From an uncultured Rhodospirillales bacterium (GTDB lineage: Bacteria; Pseudomonadota; Alphaproteobacteria; Rhodospirillales; Defluviicoccaceae), in NCBI GenBank assembly GCA_937127205.1, contig CAKZLS010000532.1, positions 1-20,522 on the forward strand: 20,522 bases of DNA. The letters are read 5' to 3'. Each line of letters begins with the position of its first letter. Within the stretch, counting starts at the first letter, position 1. Made by a program: the position numbers and the translations under genes. Below are positions 1 through 6,872 of this stretch, one piece after another. The notes beneath the pieces were generated by a model, which saw only the letters and a program-made list of their open reading frames with translations, made no database searches and was not told the DNA's origin.

Positions 1-52
1 CAGCGGAATCATAATCCGCGTGTCGGGGGTTCGAGTCCCTCCTCCGCTACCA
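1..52 (+). tRNA. tRNA-Met(CAT), 3' part only
   Basis: The window opens inside a tRNA. The anticodon stem pairs GCGGA (3-7) with TCCGC (15-19) around a 7-base loop with anticodon CAT at 10-12. The T arm pairs GGGGG with CCCTC around a canonical TTCGAGT loop, and the acceptor 3' strand CTCCGCT is followed by an encoded ACCA ending at 52. The D arm and the 5' acceptor strand lie left of the window. CAT could also be tRNA-Ile2 (lysidine-modified) or initiator Met. The anticodon arm resembles the elongator Met tRNA of alphaproteobacteria as I remember it, so elongator Met is preferred. Confidence 0.9.
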
Positions 53-449
53 ATACCTCCATGAATCAAAAGAGAAAACGCTTCTACATCTCAGGGTTCT
101 GAGTTGAAGAAAAATGTGTCCTCAGCTCGGTCGGGAAAAGTTGGAATTGGCGGAAACCTGCGGTCAAGAGTGTGGACCGTCCGCCGCAGGTTCCTGACGT
201 TTGGCACGGTGGTCGTCGCCAACCTCCGCCGCTCGCCGTCCACGGTGCAGGCCGACGCTCTTGACGTGACAATGCCCTCTAAACGAGCTTGAGGATCGGC
301 GGATCTGAAACGTCGTACGCGAGCCAAGGGTCGTCGAACGTGCGACAACGGGCCGGTCTGTTCAAGGGCCATACTCCTTTTCTCTTCGCTTGTTTTCGAA
401 GGCGGGCCCCATAGTCCGTCCACGCTGTCAATGGGATGCGGGAGAAAGC
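53..449. other. Non-coding spacer between tRNA-Met and the oxidoreductase/sox operon
   Basis: About 400 bases without a convincing gene. Short open frames on both strands (for example 91-423 on the - strand) give arginine-rich, low-information translations with no family resemblance. The stretch holds one hairpin (152-194). The sox-operon promoter should lie here, but I see no convincing -35/-10 pair. No T-rich terminator follows the tRNA. A spacer directly after a tRNA 3' end is a common place for integration scars, but I see no integrase remnant. Confidence 0.6.
152..194. repeat. Inverted repeat / hairpin after tRNA-Met
   Basis: GGAAACCTGCGG (152-163) is matched by CCGCAGGTTCC (184-194), an 11-bp stem with one bulged A and a 20-base loop. 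The loop holds a second small palindrome, GGACCGTCC (174-182). There is no T tract after the stem, so it is not a classical rho-independent terminator. It may be a processing or REP-like structure, or chance. Confidence 0.45.
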
Positions 450-1787
450 ATGCCGTTCCCGACGAGAACAGACTTTCTAATCATCGGCGCCGGCATCCAC
501 GGCCTCAGTACGGCCGCCCATTTGGCCGAGTTGATCCGCGCTCAGGGGCGGACGCCGGATATCGTCGTCGTTGACAAGGCAGGCATTGCCGCCGGGGCCT
601 CCGGCATCGCCTGCGGTGTCATCCGCAACAACTACTTCCAGCCGGCGATGCGCGAACTGATGGCCGATAGCGTCGACGTCTGGGAGAGCGATCCGGCCGC
701 ATTCGGCTATCACCCAGTCGGATACATGCAGGTCTCGCCTGAATGCATGTGCGCTGACGTCGCCGGCATTGCACGCGAACAAAGCGACATCGGTTACGCC
801 TCCACGTTCGTCGAGGGCGCCGCCGACTCCCGGGCCTATATGCGGTCGATTTTCGAGGACTGGCGGGCCGAGGGAATAACGTCGGTCCTGCATGAGCACA
901 GGGGCGGCTACGCCAACAACGGTAAGGCCGTCTATGGGCTCGCCGATAAGGCCGAGGCGGCGGGCGTGCGCATCCTCACCGGCGTCACGGTCACCGGATT
1001 TCGCCGCGACGGCAGCGGCGCCGTGACCGCGGTCGAGACCGATCGCGGTGCCGTCGAATGTACCCAAGTTGTGGTCGCCGTCGGTCCGTGGATCCGGCGG
1101 CTTTGGGAGCTTCTCGATCTGCCCGAAACCATCTTCGTCAAGGCGCGCGATGGCACCATCCATCCCGACGTACCCATTTGGGTTTATTGGTCGCTTCAGG
1201 AGGGAACATTGGGCGTCAATCCGGATTTGCAGCGGACCAACGACGGCGCCTTCCCGCCGGTCATTCACGTCGACAGCGACGCCCCGCTGCTTTCCGATGA
1301 GGACGGATCGCTGATCACCGATCGCATGTGGGGCATCTACTACAAGCCCGATTTCCATTTCGGCGGCATCCAGGGCGGCGCCCAACCGTTCCCCATCGAG
1401 ACCGATCCCAAGGAGGTGGCCGTGGACCCCTATGGCCCCGAGTCGCCAGAGTTCGTGGTTGGCGCCGATTTCGCGCACATGTGGGTTTCGGCTTTGGCGC
1501 ACTGCCAGAAGCGCTTCGAGGGCCAACATGCCCGGTTCAAGCGCGAGCCGTCGGGCGGCATCGGCGCCTTTTCGCCAGACAGTTTCCCCATTTTCGACCG
1601 CTTCCACGGGAACTGCACCGTCATCGCCGACTCCAACCATGGGTTCAAGATGATCGGCGTCGGCAAGCTGGTCGCGGAGGAAATCGTCACCGGCCAGTCT
1701 CGGTCCCTTCTCGAGCCGTTCCGTTTCCGGCGATTCGAAACGGGCGACTTGCATCCCACTTCGAACAGTCCGTTTCCGTGGAGCTGA
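450..1787 (+). CDS. FAD-dependent oxidoreductase, DAO family
   Basis: 445 aa. The protein starts with a dinucleotide-binding beta-alpha-beta fold: GAGIHG at residues 13-18 is the GxGxxG motif, with an acidic residue (D in VVVDKAG) ending the second strand. The C-terminal SNHGFKMIGVGKLVAEEI segment is the usual FAD-closing helix of the D-amino-acid oxidase/glycine oxidase/SoxB superfamily. The ATG at 450 is chosen because GGGAG sits five bases upstream and the Rossmann fold begins at once; an ATG at 390 in the same frame would add 20 unlikely residues. It probably oxidises a secondary or tertiary amine, and its place directly ahead of soxBDAG suggests an N-methyl amine substrate. The substrate cannot be read from the sequence, and it is not itself soxB, since the next gene fits that better. 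Confidence 0.85.
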   Translation: MPFPTRTDFLIIGAGIHGLSTAAHLAELIRAQGRTPDIVVVDKAGIAAGASGIACGVIRNNYFQPAMRELMADSVDVWESDPAAFGYHPVGYMQVSPECMCADVAGIAREQSDIGYASTFVEGAADSRAYMRSIFEDWRAEGITSVLHEHRGGYANNGKAVYGLADKAEAAGVRILTGVTVTGFRRDGSGAVTAVETDRGAVECTQVVVAVGPWIRRLWELLDLPETIFVKARDGTIHPDVPIWVYWSLQEGTLGVNPDLQRTNDGAFPPVIHVDSDAPLLSDEDGSLITDRMWGIYYKPDFHFGGIQGGAQPFPIETDPKEVAVDPYGPESPEFVVGADFAHMWVSALAHCQKRFEGQHARFKREPSGGIGAFSPDSFPIFDRFHGNCTVIADSNHGFKMIGVGKLVAEEIVTGQSRSLLEPFRFRRFETGDLHPTSNSPFPWS

Positions 1788-1793
1788 AACCGG

Positions 1794-3035
1794 GTGCCCC
1801 TGACGCTCCTTAAGTATGGTCTCCGGTGCTCCTATCCAAGCCGCCCCTTCCTGCCGGACGAGCGCGAGGCCAAATCGACATACGACGTCGTCGTCATCGG
1901 CGGCGGCGGGCATGGCTTGGCGATTGCATATTACCTGGCACAGGACCACGGCATCCGGGACGTAGCGGTCATCGAGCGAGGATACCTGGGTGGCGGCAAT
2001 ACTGCCCGTAACACCGCGATCATCCGCGCCAATTACCTGACCCCCGAGGGCGTCGCGTTTTATCGCGAATCGATGGAGCTATGGCGCGACCTGTCCAATG
2101 TGCTCGACATTAATCTCATGTACTCGGAGCGCGGCCACTTGACGCTCGCGCACACCGATGCCGCCATACGAACCATGCGTTGGCGGGCCGAAGTCAACAA
2201 GCACCTCGGCGTCGAGTCCGAGTTCGTCGGTCTGGACGATCTCGCGACGCTGTGCCCCGAGTTGAATTTGTCGCGGTCCGTGCGATTTCCGATTCTGGCG
2301 GCACTCTATCACCCCACCGGCGCCACGGCGCGCCATGACGCCGTGGCATGGGGATATGCCCGTGCTGCGGCGAACAGGGGCGTACACATTCTGCAGGAAA
2401 CCGAGGTCACGGGAATCGTCCGCGAAGGCGGTCGGGTCATTGCCGTCGAGACCAACCGCGGGCGCATCGGCTGCGGGCGCGCCGTTCAGGCCGTTGCCGG
2501 AACATCTGTGCAGGTGGGCGCGATGGCGGGGCTGCGTCTGCCAATCCAGCCGTATCCCCTGCAGGCCTGCGTGTCCGTGCCGGTGAAGCCGGTTCTAGAT
2601 CCCATTGTGGTCTCCGGCAGTCTCCACGTTTACATATGGCAAAGTCAGAGGGGCGAACTGGTGATGGGGGGTGCTACCGACCCGTATCCGCTGCATGGCA
2701 CGCGCGCCACTCTGGATTTCAAGGAGAGCCTGACGATGCACATTCTCGAGCTGTTTCCCTTCCTTGCCGAGGCACGGTTGATGCGGCAGTGGGCGGGCGT
2801 GACCGACATGACCGCGGACTTCGCGCCGATCATGGGGCTGACGCCGCTCGCGAACTATTTCGTGGACGCGGGATGGGGAACCTGGGGCTTCAAGGCGACC
2901 CCGGTCGCCGGCAAGCGCATGGCCGAGTGCATCGCCACGGGGCGGCAACCCGATATTCTGAAGCCATTTCACCTGGAGCGATTCCGCGATTTCCGCTTGC
3001 TCGGCGAAAAGGGTGCCGCTTCGGTGGGCCACTGA
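1794..3035 (+). CDS. soxB: Sarcosine oxidase subunit beta
   Basis: 413 aa, the usual length of SoxB. It is the flavin subunit that oxidises the N-methyl group of sarcosine (or a related N-methyl amine) in the cytoplasmic heterotetramer. The N-terminal tail LLKYGLRCSYPSRPFLPDE precedes the FAD motif GGGGHG (36-41), typical of SoxB. The IERGYLGGGNTARNT and RANY segments near residues 60-81 match the family. RHDAVAWGYARAA (from 180) contains His181, which I believe corresponds to the His that covalently holds FMN in characterised tetrameric enzymes. The C-terminal WGTWGFKATPVAGKRMAECI closes the flavin fold. The start is GTG at 1794, six bases after the previous stop; the next in-frame ATG (about 1816) would cut into the conserved N-terminal tail. 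Sarcosine itself is not proven as substrate; N-methylglutamate dehydrogenase subunits are close relatives. Confidence 0.88.
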   Translation: MPLTLLKYGLRCSYPSRPFLPDEREAKSTYDVVVIGGGGHGLAIAYYLAQDHGIRDVAVIERGYLGGGNTARNTAIIRANYLTPEGVAFYRESMELWRDLSNVLDINLMYSERGHLTLAHTDAAIRTMRWRAEVNKHLGVESEFVGLDDLATLCPELNLSRSVRFPILAALYHPTGATARHDAVAWGYARAAANRGVHILQETEVTGIVREGGRVIAVETNRGRIGCGRAVQAVAGTSVQVGAMAGLRLPIQPYPLQACVSVPVKPVLDPIVVSGSLHVYIWQSQRGELVMGGATDPYPLHGTRATLDFKESLTMHILELFPFLAEARLMRQWAGVTDMTADFAPIMGLTPLANYFVDAGWGTWGFKATPVAGKRMAECIATGRQPDILKPFHLERFRDFRLLGEKGAASVGH

Positions 3036-3059
3036 TCAACTCCGCGCGCGAGCCTGCTC

Positions 3060-3338
3060 ATGAAACTCATGCCCTGCCCCCTGAACGGCCCCCGGAGCAT
3101 CACCGAATTTGTCTACGGCGGTACCGTCCCGGAAACCGCCGACCCGGCCTCCGAGGACGACGCCGCATGGGCCGATCATATTTTCGGTCCGCACACGCCG
3201 CCGGGTATCGTTCGCGAATGGTGGTGCCACGTCGCCTCCGGCTACTGGTTCATTGCCGAACGAAATACTGTCACCGACGAGATCCTCCGCACCATTCCGC
3301 CCCCCCGCGCTAAGCCGGTTCAAGGGACCGGTTCATGA
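3060..3338 (+). CDS. soxD: Sarcosine oxidase subunit delta, zinc ligands partly lost
   Basis: 92 aa, matching the short delta subunit. Family landmarks are CPLNGPR at 6-12, EFVYGG at 16-21, and EWWCH followed by YWFIAERNTVTDEILRT at 53-78. In the characterised enzyme, as I recall it, delta binds zinc through two N-terminal Cys (CPxCG) and a His/Cys pair in the second half. Here C6 and H57 remain, but the second Cys of the first pair is Asn9, and the later Cys is missing (the segment reads HVASGYWF). Zinc binding is therefore doubtful; a separate Cys56 sits beside His57. The gene lies 24 bases after soxB and overlaps soxA by ATGA. Its ribosome site is weak, so translational coupling is likely. 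The next Met, at residue 4, is an alternative start. Confidence 0.85.
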   Translation: MKLMPCPLNGPRSITEFVYGGTVPETADPASEDDAAWADHIFGPHTPPGIVREWWCHVASGYWFIAERNTVTDEILRTIPPPRAKPVQGTGS

Positions 3339-6193
3339 CGCAGGCGAGGCTCCCTCCGCCTTATGGCCGCTTCATTGATCGCCAAGCGCCGCGAACATTC
3401 ACGTTCGAAGGACGCCAGTATTCCGGGTTCGTCGGCGATACCATCGCGAGCGCTCTCGTCGCCAACGGCCAGTGGTTGATGTCCAGATCGTTCAAGTATC
3501 ATCGTCCGCGCGGCCCCTTTACCCTCACCGGCGACGACGCTAACACGCTCGTCCAGATCGGCGGCGAACCCAACATTCTCGCCGACCGCTACCCCGTGCG
3601 GGACGGATTGGCGGTGTGGGGGCAACACTATTTCGGCAGCCTCGTCAATGATCGCCTGCGTGGGCTTGAACGCCTGTCGCGCTTCATGCCGGTCGGTTTC
3701 TACTATCGCACCTTCTTCCGGCCCCGTGGCGCCTGGCGGCACTGGGAACGGGTGATCCGGCGAAGCGCCGGGCTTGGCCGCTTCGACCCCAAGGCCGAGC
3801 CGCGCCGGGGACGTTGCGACAAAGCTTATCTTTTCGCCGACGTGGCGGTGATCGGGGCCGGCGTGGCCGGCATGAGTGCTGCCCTGGCGGCCGCCGAGGC
3901 GGGCGCGGAGGTGATCCTGGTCGAACGCGACCCCGAGGTCGGCGGAGCGCTCAACTACCGGCGCCTGGGCGCCGACGGCGGCGAGGGCGATCGACACCGG
4001 GACGCTTTGGCCGAAGCCGTCGCCGCCGAGCCGGCCATCCGCGTCATGACCGGGACGACTTGCACCGGCTGGTTTGCCGACCACATGCTCACCATGGTGC
4101 GCGGCGACCGCTTCTACAAGTTGCGTGCCCGGCGGACGGTCATCGCCACCGGCGTCATCGGCCGGCCCGCCGTGTTCCGCAACAACGATCTTCCCGGGAT
4201 CATCCACGGCTCGGCAGCGCAGCGTCTGATCCATCTGTACGGCGTTCGGCCTGGCCGCGAGGCTGTCGTCGCGACATGCAACGGCGACGGATATGGCGTC
4301 GCCCTCGATCTCATTGACGCCGGTTGCGCCGTTACCGTCGTCGAGATGGGCGGCGACGCGATCTCTGATCCGCGACGGGACCGGGTGCGGGAGCGCGGGG
4401 TTCCGGTGCGGCGCGCCGATGCGTTGGTCGAAGCGGTCGAACGGAACAACAGGATCGCGGGTCTCCAGGCGCGGGACCACTCGGCGTTCAACCTCGAATG
4501 CGATCTGCTCTGCGTCGAATTGGGGGTTACGCCGGCGGCCTCCCTCATCGCGCATGGCGGCGGCGAGGTCGTCTACTCCAATGACCGGCATGCCATGCTC
4601 GTTAAGGAACTTCCGGATGGCATGCACGCAGCCGGAGCTGTTCTTGGCCCCTGTCCGTTCGATGCCGCGCGGGCAGAGGGAGACGTTGTCGGCGCCGCTG
4701 CGGCCGGTGATGATACGTGGTCGCCGCCGAGGCGGGAAAACGGGTGCCTGAACCATCCGTGGCCCATCTTTCCCCATCCCAAGGGTAAGGAATTCGTCGA
4801 TTTCGACGAGGACCTGACGGCCGCCGACCTCCAACATACGGTCGCCGACGGCTTCCGGACGGTAGAGCTCGCCAAGCGGTTTTCCACGGTCGGAATGGGA
4901 CCGAGCCAAGGACGCCTATCGGCCGTCAATGCCGTCTGCCTGCTGGCCGACGCGGCCGGCGCACCCCTGGATGGCGCAAGGGTCTGGACCAACCGGCCGC
5001 CGGCGGAGCCGGAGACGTTCGCTCATCTTGCGGGACAATCCTTTCAGCCGGTGCGGCTTTCGCCGATGCAAGGTCGCCACCTGGAAGCCGGTGCCGAAAT
5101 GATGGTGGCGGGAGCATGGCTTCGGCCGGCCTTTTACGGCCGGGACCGTGAGCGGGCGATCCGCGAGGAGGTGTCGGCGGTGCGTACGGGCGTCGGTCTG
5201 ATCGATGTTTCGACCCTCGGGGGCATCGACGTCCGCGGCCCCGACGCCGCCGAGTTTCTCAACCGGATTTACACCTTTGCTTACAAAAAGCAGGAAGTGG
5301 GACGCGTCCGCTATGTCCTGATGTGCGACGAGATGGGCGTCATCATCGATGACGGTGTGGCCTGCCGTTTGGAGGAGGAGCATTTTTACGTCACGACGAC
5401 CACGGGCAATTCCGACGCCGTCCACCGAGCGATGCTGCGGTGGAACGCCGAGTGGAAACTCGACCTCGACATCACCAACGTCACGGCGGCGTATTGCGGC
5501 GTCAACATCGCTGGCCCGCGCGCCCGCGCCGTATTGGAGCGCGTCCAAGCGGATATGGACCTCGGTCGCGACGCCTTCCCCTATCTTGGGGTCCGGACCG
5601 GCAGGATCGCCGACATCCCCGCGCGCGCCTTTCGCGTCGGCTTCGTCGGCGAGCTCGGCTACGAGATTCATGTTTCCGCGAGCGCCGGAGAGGCCCTCTG
5701 GGACATCCTTTTAGAAGCGGGGGCCGAGGACGGTATTCGCCGCTTCGGCGTGGAGGCGCAGCGGGTACTTCGGCTCGAAAAGGGCCACATCATCATCGGT
5801 CAGGACACCGACGGCACGATGACGCCTCAAGAGGCTGCAATGGCCTGGGCGATCGCTCGCAGGAAGCCGTTCTTCGTTGGCGGCCGGGCCCTCGACATTC
5901 ACTCCCGGCACCCGTTGTCCCGGACGCTTGTCGGCTTCGTGCTGCCCGAAGGCGGTGGCGAGTCGGTGGCGGAGGGCCATCTGACCCTCCGCGACGACGC
6001 GATCATCGGCCACGTAACGTCGGTCGCGTGCTCGCCGACGCTTGGCCGGTTCATCGGCCTCGCGGTCGTTGCCGCGGACTTGGACCGGCCGGGCGCGCGG
6101 TTTGTGATCAAGGGTGCCGGGGGCGGGCGCATCGAGGCCCAGGTGGCGGCGCTGCCGTTCTATGATTCCGACAACCGGCGACAGGAGATGTGA
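3335..6193 (+). CDS. soxA: Sarcosine oxidase subunit alpha (aminomethyl-transfer / folate subunit)
   Basis: 952 aa, close to the usual length of about 960-1000. Domains in order: an N-terminal Fer2-like fold (about 20-100, with FEGRQYSGFVGDTIASAL); a pyridine-nucleotide-disulfide-type fold with GAGVAG at 174-179 and a second nucleotide fold around 308-340; the SoxA middle segment with STVGMGPSQGR at 517-527; and a GcvT-like folate-binding domain from about 590, with TGVGLIDVSTLGG, GFVGELGYEIHV (769-780) and LRLEKGHIIIGQDTDG (812-827). The family channels the oxidised methyl group to tetrahydrofolate as 5,10-methylene-THF. The start at 3335 overlaps the soxD stop by four bases. The gene appears intact. 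Confidence 0.92.
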   Translation: MTQARLPPPYGRFIDRQAPRTFTFEGRQYSGFVGDTIASALVANGQWLMSRSFKYHRPRGPFTLTGDDANTLVQIGGEPNILADRYPVRDGLAVWGQHYFGSLVNDRLRGLERLSRFMPVGFYYRTFFRPRGAWRHWERVIRRSAGLGRFDPKAEPRRGRCDKAYLFADVAVIGAGVAGMSAALAAAEAGAEVILVERDPEVGGALNYRRLGADGGEGDRHRDALAEAVAAEPAIRVMTGTTCTGWFADHMLTMVRGDRFYKLRARRTVIATGVIGRPAVFRNNDLPGIIHGSAAQRLIHLYGVRPGREAVVATCNGDGYGVALDLIDAGCAVTVVEMGGDAISDPRRDRVRERGVPVRRADALVEAVERNNRIAGLQARDHSAFNLECDLLCVELGVTPAASLIAHGGGEVVYSNDRHAMLVKELPDGMHAAGAVLGPCPFDAARAEGDVVGAAAAGDDTWSPPRRENGCLNHPWPIFPHPKGKEFVDFDEDLTAADLQHTVADGFRTVELAKRFSTVGMGPSQGRLSAVNAVCLLADAAGAPLDGARVWTNRPPAEPETFAHLAGQSFQPVRLSPMQGRHLEAGAEMMVAGAWLRPAFYGRDRERAIREEVSAVRTGVGLIDVSTLGGIDVRGPDAAEFLNRIYTFAYKKQEVGRVRYVLMCDEMGVIIDDGVACRLEEEHFYVTTTTGNSDAVHRAMLRWNAEWKLDLDITNVTAAYCGVNIAGPRARAVLERVQADMDLGRDAFPYLGVRTGRIADIPARAFRVGFVGELGYEIHVSASAGEALWDILLEAGAEDGIRRFGVEAQRVLRLEKGHIIIGQDTDGTMTPQEAAMAWAIARRKPFFVGGRALDIHSRHPLSRTLVGFVLPEGGGESVAEGHLTLRDDAIIGHVTSVACSPTLGRFIGLAVVAADLDRPGARFVIKGAGGGRIEAQVAALPFYDSDNRRQEM

Positions 6194-6866
6194 GGGTTAT
6201 CCCACCGACTTCCGACACCGACGCTTCGTCTACCGACGCCTTGAAGCCGCCGGGTGCACATGGCGCGAACGCAACGGCGCGGCTGTTGCCGGAGCGTTTC
6301 CAGCCGGTCGTGGCGGTGCCGGGCCGTTGGGACTTGCCGACCTCTCGCCGCTGTCGCGATGGGGCGTAAAGGGTGTCGAAGTCCTCGACTGGTTGCGACG
6401 GGAAGGTTGGTGGGTGCCGAACATCAACAATCGCGCCGAGCGCATGAAAGACGGAACAATCGTCGCCCGCCTTGCCGACAGCGAGGTCCTGCTGCTGGAC
6501 AATCCGGCGGTTCGATCGCGGCGGTTGGATGGCGTCATTGCGGCCGTGTTGCCCCCAAAATGTTATCCCCTGCCGCGTACCGACAGCCACGCATGGCTTT
6601 ACCTCGTGGGGGCTTCGGGACCCGACTGCCTCGCCAAGCTGTGCGGTGTCGACCTGAGGCTTCACCGGTTCGCCGATCTCGCGGTGGCCCAAACCTCTCT
6701 CGCGCGGCTGTCGGCGGTGATTGTCCGCGACGACCGAAGCGGCATTCCGGCCTTTCACATCCTGGCCGACAGCGCTTCGGCGCTTTACCTCTGGGACTGT
6801 CTTATGGATGCCATGGCGGAATTCGACGGCCGGCTGCTTGGCCTCGACGACCTGTCGGGAGTCTGA
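6162..6866 (+). CDS. soxG: Sarcosine oxidase subunit gamma, start uncertain
   Basis: 234 aa from this start. The family-like sequence begins at about residue 18 (RHRRFVYRRLEAAGCTWRE) and continues through LGLADLSPLSRWGVKG, the hallmark of the gamma subunit, a degenerate GcvT-like fold. SoxG stabilises the tetramer. No ATG, GTG or TTG lies close to where the conserved part begins, so the nearest in-frame start is ATG 6162, which overlaps soxA by 32 bases and lacks a good ribosome site. The AGGAG at 6183-6187 sits just before the soxA stop, and a GTG at 6190 has the expected overlap geometry but is in the wrong frame: that frame stops near 6365 and does not look like SoxG. Either an unusual start is used or the 5' end has a frameshift. 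The gene ends six bases before the convergent methyltransferase gene. Confidence 0.75.
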   Translation: MIPTTGDRRCEGYPTDFRHRRFVYRRLEAAGCTWRERNGAAVAGAFPAGRGGAGPLGLADLSPLSRWGVKGVEVLDWLRREGWWVPNINNRAERMKDGTIVARLADSEVLLLDNPAVRSRRLDGVIAAVLPPKCYPLPRTDSHAWLYLVGASGPDCLAKLCGVDLRLHRFADLAVAQTSLARLSAVIVRDDRSGIPAFHILADSASALYLWDCLMDAMAEFDGRLLGLDDLSGV

Positions 6867-6872
6867 TTGCGA

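Noticed and set aside
477..1949. Long open frame on the - strand opposite the oxidoreductase
   Set aside because: It is the antisense shadow of a clear FAD-dependent gene in GC-rich DNA; its translation has no domain resemblance.
3320..4909. 529-codon open frame on the - strand opposite soxA
   Set aside because: SoxA on the + strand is fully recognisable through this interval; the antisense frame is compositional.
6190..6365. Small gene starting GTG 6190 with AGGAG just upstream
   Set aside because: The translation (rich in Thr, Ser and Pro) has no resemblance to SoxG, and the spacing of AGGAG to GTG is only two bases; the SoxG frame runs across the same DNA.
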